A stretch of 64,000 nt of DNA from Scolanthus callimorphus (Eukaryota > Cnidaria > Anthozoa > Actiniaria > Edwardsiidae). The stretch lies in assembly GCA_033964015.1 (NCBI GenBank), contig CM066912.1, positions 12,125,399-12,189,398 on the forward strand. The letters are read 5' to 3'. The notes under the pieces are model-generated. The model saw only the letters and a list, made by a program, of their open reading frames with translations. It ran no database searches and was not told where the DNA came from. Below are positions 34,890 through 48,156 of this stretch, piece by piece; the stretch's first letter is position 1, and the number at the start of each line of letters is the position of its first letter. A program made the position numbers and the translations under genes.

Positions 34890-36779
34890 GTAAGTATAAA
34901 CGTTATGAATCACTTTAGTTCTATTCTTGAAAGCTATCACAGCTTTCAAAGCATATTATTCACTGGTATGAGATCATTTTCACAGCAGATTTCTCGACGA
35001 CTAATAAGACGATTTGCGAGTCCGACGGTGGCCATCGAACACAACACGTTTGGTTTTACCAAATCTCCCCATCCGTAACAACATACTCTGCAGTGGTCAC
35101 AAGTTGAATTTTTCCTATGGTGAATTTTTCCTATGGAAAATGATAACAAGACTGGACATGTATAGTACACTGGTGCCCTGTGAGCAAGCAACAAATCAAG
35201 GGAATGACACTGTTTATTATCATGGCAGAGAGAGAGAGAAAAAAAAAACAGTCACAGGAGGCAAAGTTAACTGTTACCATTGCTTCCAATCAACATTTAC
35301 AAATTTGATATGTACAAGAAGTTGTTGTACAATTATGGAACAAGGCGCCACGTTGTTATATTATTATGAAAAATTGTGACAGAATTATTTGAATGAAGAC
35401 AATCAACAGAGGATCTGGAAGCTTTTACAGAGTGTAAAAGACACCAAGCTTTAATTTGTAAGACACCAGTGTCTATTATTATGGGAATAATTATCTCAAG
35501 AACAGAATGACTGACTTGGTCAAACAATATCTAAAAACTGGTTAAAGAGAGTATCTTATGCATTACAAGTTCAAAGAATATTTACTTGGAACAAACTGAA
35601 TCAAGAAAATGGCCCCACAGCTAGAATATTCTACCAAAACAGGAACGAAGCTACTGCAATGGAAAATCCTGCTTTAGAAATTATATTCACACGAACCTGA
35701 TTCCAGAAACATACATATACATTGATATTTAACATGCAAGTGTCTACACCCCTCCTATAGTTCGATAACTGCAGCAGAAGTCACAGGAGATGTTCACATG
35801 TTAATACAATCACTCTGCAGAAACGTTGCATCAACTGTTTATGTCCAATTGTTACGAGTAAAATTCTATGATAAAAGAATACTTTGTTTAACAGACCCAA
35901 AGTTCAGTAGTAACAAGAGTGCTTTTTTCTGGACTGTTTGTGAGAACTCTAGAAACATTCCTGAAGCAGCTACAAATTGTTGATGTTATGGCATCCTTCA
36001 CTGGCTTCAGATACTAATCAACAACCTGATTATGTATACAGTTGAATGATTTATTAAATTCCATGGAATGTTCACAACATTCAGACCACTCAGTTTTTAT
36101 ACACTAGGATGGAAACAAAACACTTTCAAGAGAGAGTAGCTTTCCGCTCGAGCACTCACTATCTCAATAGATACTTCTAGTTTTATAAACCGACAATTAT
36201 GATTCCCACCAAGAGCTTTTATCGCACAACACTATGGGCTGACCAGCTCGTTAACCTCGAGGTTTCTTTTAACGAGCAATTGTCTTGCCGATAACGTCAA
36301 AAGGCTTGAGCTTAGTGAACTGTGATGCCTTTAGCAAAGAAAAATAGGATTGTGTTCTGTACAATTACTAACATCTTCAGTGCTCCTTTAACTCACCCCA
36401 ACCCTCCAGCTTCAAAGTGTGCTCGCGCGCTAGCCATGTAATACCATCTCATGTTTTAGCCATTGCTTTCTGCAACTGATTTAAAACTTGTTGAGCATAG
36501 TTCCGATGTCACAACGTGACAAGACTCGGAAGAATAAAAGGAAACTTTGGCCACAACCTTACGCAGAAGCTTTGAACTTTTAATTGAATCCGTCCAGTGC
36601 CCTTCAAATCCTCGTTATAATAAGTATTTTTTTTCCAACATTTAGAGAGTGCGGTGTTTATCAAAATGTTGCATGGGCATGTTGGACTGTTTGGCCACAA
36701 CCTTACACGCGTCTCGCGGTATATGTATATACCGTCTCGCGCTATATGTATTTAACAACTATGGCCCCCGAAAGGGAGA

Positions 36780-36819
<40 letters not shown>

Positions 36820-39135
36820 TTTTCAGAGCGCGCGAAAATGACTATTCACTGATTTGGTATATACTAATCACCACTATTCACCTCCTCTTCGGGGGATAGT
36901 TTTTAACTATAGATAACCCTACCAACGTCCAGCCCACGTAATTGTGGCAATGCTTTGAAGTTTTCCGAGCTTTCTAACCATTCCACTCTTTTAAATTTGT
37001 CGTTGGTTTATTAATATTTCAAGCCAACCTCTTTAGCCCTTTGTAACATTCGCGAAGCTGTGTCCTTTTATCCGGTACAGTATGTACAGTCTACAATGCA
37101 ATGAGCATTGGTCGTGTATGCTGAAGAATGCCGAGAATGATGTGCCTTGGCCAAACCCTGATTACAAGGGCATCACGAGGGCGCTATCTGACCACCTTTG
37201 GTAGTCTCAATATAATTATAGCCTTTTTAATTTGCGAATTGAAGGCCTGACCTCATTTGAGCTTCGCGTGCTCGAGGTAAAATAGCTTTCGACTGTTGTT
37301 CCCTCTTATACGATTGAGGTTAAAACGCTATCAAGGAACGTGCTAAGAACAAGGTCAAGGGCAAATGAGTTGACAGGCAAATGTAGTTGTTGTTTTCAGG
37401 CTATATGCACCAATTTACCTTAAGGGGATTTCATGGGGATTATAGTAGTAAGTAAGCCGTCTCGCCAACTCGCCTTGGAGGCATTTTCACGAAGCATAAG
37501 AAGGTCCCTTCTGTCAGACGCATTGAAAGGATATGATGGTTTTCATAAAACGTCAAAAAACATCCATGCTTACCAAAAAAAGGCAGTTTCCGATAAAAGG
37601 AGACAACTAAATTTGAAATAAACACAAATAAGCGAAAGTAAAAATACAAAGAAAAAAGTAAACAAAGAACACATCCAACAACAAAAACGCGAATATTTAT
37701 GACGTGCGAAGAAAAACGTTGACAGATTTATTTGACGAGCATCGTGTGACGTAAAATAAAATGAACATTTTATTTTGACACGGTGTAGTTGTACAAGTCA
37801 CGACATAGCATCAACATACAGAGGTTATTGGTTGTGCAAATTCTTAGCATTACACCAATGTTTATGTCTAGTGCTGAAAATTGCATTACAAACGGGTACA
37901 TTTGATCCGTTATTTATTTATGTTTACGCTTTTTGTGTTAGTGACAGTGTGGAAGTGTTTTGATGTTTCTGTGTGTGCTGTTAAAACCCTTTTCGTTTCA
38001 TTTTCGTTCGTATCAGTTGAGTTTACATTGCATTTTCCGTTACCTGAAAACAATGACAACAACGAAATAGAGCTGTAAACATTTTTTTCTCCAAGTAATG
38101 AAATATACAAAACTGGGGATTGAGGGGCTAAGGGGGATGTGGCCTAGCTGGCCCTCCCTGAAATTTGCAACGTTTGTTCTCTATATTTTCACTATCTAGC
38201 CTACCCCAGGTTCTGAAATTCCTGGATCCTTCCCTGCTTGCAGCAAAACTATCCACACAAAGGATTCATCACATGATTTTAATTTAGTCGAACAAGATAG
38301 TAAACACCGTTTACCTCATTTTGGCTATGTGTATTGCAAGTTCCCTTTTCAAAAATAAGAGCGGATTTAGTCCATTACTTTACTCTAGCTGAGTTTTACG
38401 TGAGACGTTTTTGCGTAATATCTAGCCGAAATAATGATTTATTACTTTGATTTGAAAAAAGTGGATAAATAAGTATAAATAATAATATTCCTCTCCCTCT
38501 CCTCGCCAACCCAACCACAGCTTGAGGTTCAGTAAGTTTATACTAGGGAGATCTAATGAATAAAAAATTAATAAATAGAAAAAGCTACAACAGCAACATT
38601 ATTGGAGCAAATTCTGTCTAAATTCATGAATTCACGACGAAGGGAACCAAGGGCCCTAATAAAATTATTCAATACAATTCCAGCCAAGAAAAACGGCGAC
38701 ACAAGTACAACATCCTCGATCTGACGATCTCTAGTCTCTAGACATAGTGCTTGAAAAAAAAAGACAAAAGCATATGAGTAGCTCTGGTGATGTATCGGTT
38801 AAGTACATTATTGCTATGTCTGCCAAAAATAGCAGACACGGGAACTATTTGCGTTTTGACCGTGTTTGGAGTAGCAATTATTAAAGGTCGAGATTAAGTG
38901 TTTCAGATGGTAACGCCGTCTCGAGACAGTGTCACTCAGCATCGCACTCATCTAAAATATGCACACGAGCATAGCCACATCCACAACAAACGGAGGAGTC
39001 TGGCTGAGAGTAAACCGGCTTGGCCATGCATCGACGCACTTATAATCCTAGAGTTGGCGAGCGAAGTGATAATATGATTAACTCTGATAGAGGGATGTAT
39101 GGTTTTACGGCTAAAACAGGGAGTATTTAGCCTCG
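34890..39135. other. intergenic, repeat-bearing, no gene recognised
   Basis: No ORF here is supported by splice context or family resemblance. It includes the palindromic GGTATATACC-type repeat at about 36716-36905. Confidence 0.4.
36716..36905. repeat. GGTATATACC-family palindromic repeat
   Basis: Two arms around CCGAGACGCGAAGCGTCG are visible: ACTATGGCCCCCGAAAGGGA on one side and CCTCTTCGGGGGATAGT on the other, with ACTATTCACTGATTTGGTAT between. Related pieces occur at 56590-56630, 57678-57800, 58774-58896 and 58985-59115. Confidence 0.65.
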
Positions 39136-40020
39136 ATGGCGAATGATGCTCGGTTTTCGGAGCCAATTGACCAAGGCTCCAACCTACATATGGCTATAAA
39201 GCTTCTCAAAGCCGAGAACTCGAATCTTGAGAAGATCATTATACTACTCAAGACTGAGAACCAGAAAATGCAGCGTAAAATGAAGGAATTAGAATACCAG
39301 AACGATCGTTTCAAAGTAACGCAGAATCAGCTAAAGACTGAGTTAAAGAAGGAGAAGGACATGGTTAAATACCTGCATGGACTGGCTAAGAAACATGAGA
39401 GAACGATACAGAAGAAAGACGCGGAGAGTCGAATGTTGAGACGTGAATTCCGTGAGGCAGAAACAAAACCAGCTGATGTAGGGCTGTCGGCTCCGGAGAG
39501 AGTTGAGAGGATAGAAAGAGCGGAAAAACTCGAGAGGGCACATATACTAGGGTCTGAAGATTCTACCGATGGGAAAGATAAATTGAGCATAAGCAACGAG
39601 CGACTGCAGACAGCGGAAAATACTACAGAAACCCTACGACCACGACCGCAACCACCAAAGAGATCAGACTCATTCAATATCAAAAGAAACCGGCCTTTTA
39701 TCGTTCCTAAAGCCGATAAATCCCGAGCGAATTCTTACAATTCTGACTCGGCTGTCAGTGGAATAACCATACGGTCTGTTAATAATGATACTGCGAAAAT
39801 ATCTAAGCACAAGGTCTCGCTCTCTAAATCAGAGTCCGAGAGTAAACCACCTCAGACAAGGACAGACGATGCAGCTCCGGAATGGGATGATGTTACGGAT
39901 GTGTTGGGCTTCCTAAACGAGAAAGTTAACCAGTTTGAACGGTTATTAGTCGAGACAGGAGGAAGTTCTAATTCTGGTTCAGGGTATTCTTCAAGTGACA
40001 CGATTGGGCCGGGGAAATGA
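39136..40020 (+). CDS. intronless coiled-coil protein, 294 aa, unrecognised
   Basis: A single open frame runs from an ATG (CCTCGATGG) to TGA. Residues ~20-115 form a strongly charged heptad-type coiled coil (for example LLKTENQKMQRKMKELEYQN), ending with KDMVKYLHGLAKKHERT. Residues ~120-250 are low-complexity and Ser/Thr/Lys-rich, probably disordered, with PRPQPPKRSDS. A conserved-looking C-terminal helix follows (DDVTDVLGFLNEKVNQFERL), then a Gly/Ser tail. The ORF at 46651 has the same architecture and the same MVKYLHG motif. The function is unknown; a cytoplasmic scaffold or cytoskeletal adaptor is only a guess. The absence of introns contrasts with the neighbouring genes. Confidence 0.75.
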   Translation: MANDARFSEPIDQGSNLHMAIKLLKAENSNLEKIIILLKTENQKMQRKMKELEYQNDRFKVTQNQLKTELKKEKDMVKYLHGLAKKHERTIQKKDAESRMLRREFREAETKPADVGLSAPERVERIERAEKLERAHILGSEDSTDGKDKLSISNERLQTAENTTETLRPRPQPPKRSDSFNIKRNRPFIVPKADKSRANSYNSDSAVSGITIRSVNNDTAKISKHKVSLSKSESESKPPQTRTDDAAPEWDDVTDVLGFLNEKVNQFERLLVETGGSSNSGSGYSSSDTIGPGK

Positions 40021-41661
40021 TGGAGGGTCATAGAGATTTAATTTAGAGCGCTAATAATTCGAGTGTGGCTTTCTGATATTTATATACTGGTAGTATATAA
40101 TTTATTCCTTAAACCTGTGCCTCCGAACGCCTACATTTATAATGTTTTGAAGGAAATCCGGTAATCAGCCCAGTTCTAGATTCCTGCAGTTCTGTTATGG
40201 AATGGTTGCAATGCAGGTAACTTGTTCCTAATGATGGTAATTTCACAGTAATTTGAGTCTATCGAGAGAGTCGTTTATTTTTACGTGGCCAGTCAAGCGT
40301 TTGTTATTAACATCGTGAATACTTCTCTGGCTTAACGTTAAGTTATCAGTAAATATTTCATAGCCCTTGTTCTGTACAACCACACATTGGAGTGTACGTT
40401 CTAACAGATTGTACAATTTGACTAGAAAATCTCTAGTATTTCCCTCAATAAAGTGAGTGCGAATTACAAGGGTGATAATAGATATTTAATCTCGCACTTG
40501 CCTCTTGCTGACTTTACACTTCATACAATTTAGAATCCCTACCGTGAGTGGCGCATTTTAGGAATTTCTGCGACTCCGGAGTGACAATTCTCATTGTCTC
40601 CTGATTTCGTCAATAAAGTGTCAATTGAGTGCCGATTTTCAACAAAGCTTCATTGGCAGCAAACAGATTACAAAATCAGAAAAATCGACAGTAAACGTCG
40701 AGTTGCTCTTAGCAGATCGCTAAGACGTAAACATTATTTGTCACTACAGAACCATTTAATTGCGGTCACAGATGGTTTTTGAATAGTCGTTTCAAACAAA
40801 CACAGACAAAGTAATCACTAACGCATAGGAAAGACAAATAAACTTTGGGCAACCACTGGGAAGGTTTACTTAAGGCAATGGAATTATTCTACTTATTTCC
40901 TGCATTGTTTGTTGATGGTTAGGAAATCATCCGTGCGGTACTATTGCATTTAATTTCCACTTGATCTGTCCCAACTGTCTCTACACATTTTCTGTATATC
41001 CGTCTATACCCTGTTTTAAACGATCTAGTCGGGGGATGATCTGAGTTCAGTCTTCCTATTCATGACGATTGTACGGTATAATTAACAAACCTTGTGGCAC
41101 TAGTGTTTAAAATACACTGCGTATCAGACTAACACACCTGACAGCCCTGACAGAGATAGCTTTTCTTGACCCTAATAGACGGCTCATCTTAAATCACACA
41201 GTTGTTACACAACTATGGAAGCCTACACAACAACGTGCATAGATCCACATTCTCCTGCAGAGGAATTACATCAAGACTGTAAAACTAATCGACCAAAGTT
41301 GTATGAAGGAGTTCGATAGTTGTCGATGAGAATCTTATTTCGCGGTTAGAAGTGTACTTATTGTTATTTAATTACTTATTTTTGTTATCATCACGCAATG
41401 CGCTTTATTTCAGAACCATTGAGTTTACAGGTAAAACGTCCAAACTAGCCAGACCAGGGGGGGTTCCGGAGGTGCGCAAGCACCTCCCCACGCGACAAAA
41501 AAGGTCCACATTTAAGGGTTTGAAAACACTGTTTTAGTGACTAAATGGTCCAAACAGAAGACTGCAGTCATACATCCGGTTTCGTATACTTGCTTTTTCT
41601 AGTGAATTTTGACTAGCGGTTGGTAAATTCATACCACGTTGGTCCGCTTTTTCTAGATTAG

Positions 41662-41687
41662 CCCCCCCCCCCCCCCCCCCCCCCCCC
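41662..41687. repeat. poly-C tract, 26 bases
   Basis: It is an uninterrupted run of C, prone to length error in sequencing and able to form G-quadruplex or i-motif structures. Confidence 0.95.
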
Positions 41688-42691
41688 TCCTCAAAAATCC
41701 TTTTCTACGGGCCTGCGCAGAATTATGTTAAGTTTTGAATATTTGAAAATAACTTTCATCGGGTTTCATTTGATAGGCATTATCTCTGTTTCCGCCGCCA
41801 TTTTGTCGAGTAGGCTAGACGTTCAGTGAAATCATCGCGAAAATATCAGACATATCGACAAAATATCAATCATACCATTGAGATACTGACTGAAACAGTT
41901 TACCTGCAAAGTTTGGATGTTATAGCTACTGTACACATTGAGCAATTGCGTTTTTAATTCTTCATACTGATGCCTGTAAAAGTAAAATATGTGGTGCATC
42001 GATGCGTAAAAAGTCTGCCAAAAACACAGGGTAGATGTGGGAAACTAAAAACTACAATCGCTCGCTTTAGAGAAAGCGTAGGAAGCTTAAATTTAAATAT
42101 TTATTGTTTGGGCACTGCAAGGCTCTTGGCCGTGAACCACACAGTGAAAAATGCAAATAGCATCTTTCCTCGAGTGTATTTGCCCTATTCAGACTTTTGG
42201 GGCTTTTGGAGCCCCCCTCCAGTAAAATCCTGATTACTGGTAAAACCACTGCAGCTATGATGGTGAAACTTCGTGGCATTTCCTAAAATTTATCTGGGGA
42301 CATTTTGGTGTCAATGACAAGTCAGTGTTAACGGCCCAGTTTCAATGGCAACCAATTATTGACATGCATGTTTTGCAAAACTCGAAGAAACGTGAATGTT
42401 TCATATTCCAAGCTTAATATTAGCCACATTGCCCAATTTATGACTATCGGAGCTTGTACTCATTAGTAATTTATGTACAGGCTAATTCATTTTTGACACA
42501 AAATCTTTGGGGGGGAGGGGTGGGGTATTTTGTTCATTTTAACATATGGTCTAAAACTAACTCTGGGATTCACAAATATCCTTTTAATTCAACTTTTTGA
42601 ATGTCAAACACTTCTTTGATGAGTATTTTGTACATTCCGATCTTTTTTTTCATTGAGTGTTTATCTGAAGAGTCAAATGGAAATTAAATGA

Positions 42692-42735
42692 AATCCAAGA
42701 TAGCGGATCCAAGATGGCGGATCCAAGATGGCGGA
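42692..42735 (+). repeat. triplicated AAGATGGCGGATCC motif
   Basis: Three adjacent 14 bp copies (the first with ATAGCGG) contain the core AAGATGGCGG, which matches the vertebrate YY1 consensus. Similar single sites lie at about 26401 and 28537 inside repeats. Confidence 0.7.
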
Positions 42736-45700
42736 CAATATTGTTGCTCACACGTAACAAAAATGGGTGTGTAGATTTGTCTTAGGCTCATGGTCATTGT
42801 GTGAAAGTTTAATGATCATAGCTCCATTGGTTCATATCAAGACGTTTGCAGCCTAACCTTGTCGACTTGCTGCTTTCCTTATTAGGAATTCCCCTTACCT
42901 TATTTGGAAGGTCTGTAAATACTTTTCCTCATATTTTAGCGAAAAAAGCAGAGAAATCCACCAAAACTTGCAGGTATTCGAGAAACATTGTACTCATGGC
43001 CGCCATGTTGTTTTTGTCTCCGCCAAAGGGCCTGGGGCAAAACACAGGTAGCCCGCGCGTATTCACAGAAAACGACAACGCTATCTCGATATGCCAGAGA
43101 TATAGTGGGGGGGTAGCCCCCCCCCCCCCCCCTCCCCTCCCCACCACCACCACCAGTCACAGATGGTCAAAAAAGCCCAGTCTGAATAGGGTTAAGCTTT
43201 CTAGTCAAATAGAAATAGGAACTATCTTGATATGTGTGTAAGTGTTTCTCTGAACTTTTTGCACCTCGGACTTTAAGGTTTGCACCCGAGACGAAAGTAA
43301 AACTCAAACTTTATCGTTCGCTGTTGTTATGTAGATTTTTTCAATGGTCTTCATTTCACAGGCCAGTGAATCTTTAGCGCGTGCCGAACTGCATTTTGCC
43401 GCGGTGTCGCCATTGACCGTGCGCGTGCGTAACTAGAGTCCTTGAGAGGAAGAACTGTCTCTGCGCATGGCGTAACTTTACAAAATCAGTCAATCAGCGA
43501 AGGCCCTCAAACGGCCTGCCATCCGCGAGTTATAAAATCGGCTCTGTTTCTTATTTTCTGCCATTTCGAGCAAAACGCAGTCACGTGACCGCGGACAAAT
43601 GAGAGCGCTACATGAAAGTGAGGCTTTCGGATATGATGCAATATGAAAGGTGGTTGACAAATTCTAATCGGAACAAACTTGTGCTTTGTATCAGTGCCGA
43701 GTTCCTGGGTTTCCTGTGTTTTAAGGAGAGGAAGGCTGGGGCTTCTTGTAGATGTTTACCGCTGTCTCATAAGTTGCTTTCCGTTGGCGGGAAGCCATCG
43801 CACAGGTTAGACATCTGAAAAAATGCCATAAAATACAACCAAAATTCCACTCAGAAGAGGCCATAGGATATCATTAAGTCTCTTATGGACAACACATTTG
43901 TGCTGTGCTTCAAGTAAGAAGTATTGCTGAGGGGGTTAATTCACTTTTTCCACTGTTCTTCTGAGAGCTGTTGAAAAAATTTGTGGAAGAAACCCTGGCT
44001 CCTCTCCAGTGGAATCTTTTTGCCTAGCACAGAATTCGGTTGAATCTGTATTTTAGACATAGAAAGCAAACAACTGAGAGTAGTTTTGCTTTTAATTGTC
44101 GCAGGGCAAAAAAACTTTGTCTAACCTGTCAATACAAGGGGAAACCGCTGTGAATTTCCATTGGATTACCACAGGTATCCCGAGCGCTAGGGTTTTGTGT
44201 TGCTTTGTTGTTCAGTCGCTTCAAAGATCAAAGCGCCATATTTTCCTTGAATGTACGCTTGCAGAGGAGAAACTTCAGGTCAGAGCTAAGGATTAAGGGT
44301 ACTTTTAAGTAAAGCCTGTGGCTTGTTGATTGTGTTTGATTTAGTCTAGAGATTTTCGCGAAAAAATGCCTCGTCGTGTTCAGTTGAGTGTGCTGTTTTT
44401 GCATGTCAAAAATCGCGTGTTGATTTGTGAAATTATGTGGTTGTTTCTTTGAGAAATCCTAGCCTCTGGTCCACTCAGCGTCTCTGGTTAATAGAACAAT
44501 CAGTCTTCACAATTTAACAGATATCAAGTGGCAGTTTGCCGTGATTTTGGTAGTAGATCCAAGTCTCTGTATGTAGCAATGACCGCTTTTGGCCGCTCTA
44601 GTAGTGAAAGGGTTAAGACAAACTAAGAGGAAATATTTAATTTCGTATTAGACCTATGCGGCGTGAACCCGAAGTCGTTCGAATCAAGTGTCTCTGATAT
44701 TGAATACCCCCTGGATTTTGTGACAAACGAAGGTCGTAAAGATCACCAATAACTACGCCTTGAAATTGTCAGTTTTTCACTCAATTCTATATAAAGATAA
44801 ATATAGACAGAAGGCCGAGTTCACGCAGTTATGCCTCTAGTTTTATCTAACAAGCCCGATGCTCTTGATTTTTTTTTGTTGCGCGCAACGGGAACCCGCG
44901 GTAATTGCCGTATTGTTTTGGTTTTGAGCTGTCGGCATATCCGAGTGTGAAGCACACAAGAATACTGCGAGCTTAGGAAAATCAGGAGTTGTCATTTACA
45001 AATTCATATGGAGGAAAATTTGAGACGTTTGACAAGACATGGCAAGAAGCTCCAACTCGAATAATAGTGAATGCTTCAGCACGGCGACACAAGCTAAGAT
45101 AATAAGTTACAGGTTTTACCAAGTTCTCGTCCGTCAGGCTTCAATAGAACCACCCTTGAATGACCCGGCCTAAGATGGACTCCAAACTCCAAAACTTTAC
45201 CAGATTTGCTTTGTTCCAGTTTTATGACAATTTTTCGTTCAGTCCGTTTTTTTTTTTTCGGTTATTATATAACTTCAAAAAGCAATCAAATCCTAACTAT
45301 CGAACATACAAAAAGTCGCTGGCACACGTATTTGACCTGCTTTCGCAGAGAAGATTTTTCAAAAATTAGTTTAAAATCCAGTGGTGCTTACAATTTACGC
45401 TATATACTAAAGGCTATCACTGTGTCCAAATCATGATGACTTTACGTTCGATTGTGAACACTTTGCTGTGAGTTCAATTGTGTTCGATTGCCGTACAAGT
45501 CGAAAATCAATCGACGGATTGGTACAGTATTCGATTGAGTTCGATTATCGAACGTTCGATTGATTACGCCGGGTAATATTGCTGGGGCGATAGCAGTTGA
45601 GGACAGGAAAAGGGATGATCGAATGAACTTAAACACAAAGCCGAACGTTTTGTAGAACCGTATCTATATAAAAGCATCATATCCCTCCGGGCAGTCATTT

Positions 45701-46650
45701 AAACCGTGCTTTACATCATGTTCCAGATGATATGGTCCGAAGCCTTTTTGGCTTTAGGCGAGTCGAATTAAACTTGATTTTAAAGTCACGCAACGCCCTC
45801 TCGCTAGGCATTGCTTCTTGGGTTTGCATATTTCTGTCGAAACCACCTATTCTAAGTTTCTCAGGTCATAGTTATCATCGAAAAGCTATCAATTCCGATC
45901 TCGGAATAAATAGGCCGCAAAAAGCAAACTGTCGTCCAACATGTGTGGTCTTCTGATTCAAGAATAGATATTCACCTCCGCGCCGATTAAAAAAATATTG
46001 CAGTTTCTATCTCGCTATCCATTGAATCTTGACACAAGGAAGGAATCATACGCCTCTTTTTATGATTGTGACTCGAAACTCACTGCAAAACCCTTTCTAG
46101 TAATTCTGGTAACCTATGGCTGAAAACCACAGTCATAATCGAGCAAAGCTGCAAAAACAAAAAATCCATACATCTACACCGTCATTACCATCCACTCCAT
46201 AATATGCACCTAAGTTTGGTTGTTGGAGACGATCGAAAGTCGTGCAGTGAGTCAGGTGCTCTCTTATTTTTCACGGAGGATCAGGTGTATAAGCTTTATA
46301 CTCGTTATGCGCGTTCTTTTTCCACTTCTTTTTCTTAGCAGTGGTACCGAGAAAAACGGAGTGGCACAGCGCGCACCGATCTCCCTATTTTTGTGCAGGT
46401 GCTAGAACGGCTTCAGGTACGGCTTTCCGGGAGCTTTTCGAGAGCGGGCTATCTTTTGACATGTTTTATGCCTCGCAGCTCAAATTAATTGGACTTGATT
46501 AATCCAATCATGTTAGCGTGTCAGATTACGAACAGGTCGACCTCTCTACCGCTGAAGGCAAAATAATACGCACGGCCTTGTCTGGAGTAGGTCACGCGAA
46601 CCTTTGGATCACTCGATCGTGTTGACTATAACCAAACACTTAACAGACAC

Positions 46651-48156
46651 ATGGGAGAAACTGAGACGGAGAAACTCCTGCATGAGAACACGAGGCTGAA
46701 AGAACAACAAGATGAGCTGTCTTATGACCTTCACGAAGAACGTGAGATGGTCAAATACCTTCACGGCGTGATCAAGAATTACGAGGTATTGCTTCGAAAA
46801 GGATCGAAAAGAGTGAATGTGAGTACACCGAAAATCATCAAACAAAGTTCGATTGAGGAGATTTTAAGATTTGGAGGAGCTGGTGGTCGAAAGACAGAGG
46901 ATTGTGATCCTACTTGTGCTGCAATGGAAAATGGGAAAAGGAAGCCAGCAAAGGAAAGGAAGGACGTGATGGGATTTCTAAAACATGTTCGCAGCGGTAA
47001 ATCAAAACGAAAAGCATCAAAGAAGGAAAGCGCAACAGAACGCGCCGCAGACAAAACGACGACGTGCAATATAATGACAGGGGTCAAGCAGCAAACGCAA
47101 AGCGGTAAAGCAAAAGACATATCGCCTAGTCTTGGAAAGCATTCGCGGGAAAGTAAAGAGCTAAGTATTTTACGTGAATCACGCCATAAGGATTTGATAT
47201 CTGGCGAAGAGATAAATGAAATAGCAACGGGGTGTTTAAAAAGGAACCTTCATCTCAGTAGAGAAATACGAGAAGGTAAAGTTACACGTAAAGAATGCAA
47301 GGACTTTGTTGATGACGATCAAGAGGATGACCTCTTTCTATGTGACAGTAACGCAACACAATCCGGCGCATCATGTCACTCGCTCTATGGCCGTTACACA
47401 AATAAAAATGAAAAATTCGGTTACGCGAATGAAGTGCCTAAGAATGTTATTCCTTATCACGATATTGTCACAGACACAATGGAGGAGATTTCAGAAATTC
47501 CAGAAGTTTCTACAATTGATCGAGAAAACTCTGTTAGAATAAATGTAATGGATCTGATCGAGCAGTCCTGGGAGCAAATGGAAAAAGCTTGCGATACAGA
47601 AGAAGATAACACAAGCATGCGTGACATTGAAGCTTTCCCGGATAACGCAATATTATCAAGGTCACGCGAGAGCAGTAACGCAAGTGATTATTCGGGTCGC
47701 ATGGAAATGTTACGATTGAAGAAAGAACGTCACGTGAGGAAACGTGAGCACCACAAAGGAAAGGGCGAAACAAAATCCGGCAAGCAAACGAAGCATCCCC
47801 ATGCACTTAAAGGCAATAACAAAATAAATGCAGCCGTCAACAAGCCAGATTTCATGCACGATGCAAGGGCTAAAAATACTTTGCAAGAAGACGTGATGTC
47901 ACACGAAGGGAGTTTAACAATAGAACCGTTTCCGGAGGAAATTGAGGAATATTGCTATGACGACGAAGCAGTGAGTGACGTTTCAACATCGCATGGTTCT
48001 ATATTGGAGCTCAACTTGCTCTTGGATAATATGTTTTTAAAGTTAAGCAAAGCAAAACAATATTTGGAGGGTCATGATAAGGCTTTGACAAGGATGGAGA
48101 GTAAGGTGGAATACCTGGAAAGTTTTGCACTTGGCGAAGAGTCAGAATGTTTATAG
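46651..48156 (+). CDS. intronless coiled-coil protein, 501 aa, unrecognised
   Basis: One open frame from ATG to TAG. The N-terminus (residues 1-50) is a coiled coil ending EEREMVKYLHGVIKNYEVLL, matching the motif in the 294 aa ORF at 39136. Residues ~55-150 are very basic (KRKASKKES), and ~150-430 are charged and probably disordered with acidic patches. The last ~55 residues form a helix (LELNLLLDNMFLKLSKAKQY, then ALTRMESKVEYLESF). Codon use and charge pattern look coding. The shared head, disordered middle and helical tail suggest an expanded family. Its role is unknown. DNA binding by the basic part is possible but unsupported. Confidence 0.78.
   Translation: MGETETEKLLHENTRLKEQQDELSYDLHEEREMVKYLHGVIKNYEVLLRKGSKRVNVSTPKIIKQSSIEEILRFGGAGGRKTEDCDPTCAAMENGKRKPAKERKDVMGFLKHVRSGKSKRKASKKESATERAADKTTTCNIMTGVKQQTQSGKAKDISPSLGKHSRESKELSILRESRHKDLISGEEINEIATGCLKRNLHLSREIREGKVTRKECKDFVDDDQEDDLFLCDSNATQSGASCHSLYGRYTNKNEKFGYANEVPKNVIPYHDIVTDTMEEISEIPEVSTIDRENSVRINVMDLIEQSWEQMEKACDTEEDNTSMRDIEAFPDNAILSRSRESSNASDYSGRMEMLRLKKERHVRKREHHKGKGETKSGKQTKHPHALKGNNKINAAVNKPDFMHDARAKNTLQEDVMSHEGSLTIEPFPEEIEEYCYDDEAVSDVSTSHGSILELNLLLDNMFLKLSKAKQYLEGHDKALTRMESKVEYLESFALGEESECL

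Larger units (their letters stand above)
40021..46650. other. intergenic between the two coiled-coil ORFs
   Basis: I see no gene. AATAAA-type signals occur near 40446 and 40609 and could end the 39136 transcript. The region holds a long poly-C tract, a triplicated AAGATGGCGGATCC motif, further C/G runs (42509-42520, 43118-43132) and MITE fragments. Short ORFs such as 42846-43241 cross repeats and homopolymers and have no support. Confidence 0.4.

Noticed and set aside
42846..43241. 131 aa ORF with a poly-proline stretch
   Set aside because: The prolines come from a C homopolymer (43118-43132), and the upstream part resembles repeat sequence also found near 18080-18170.
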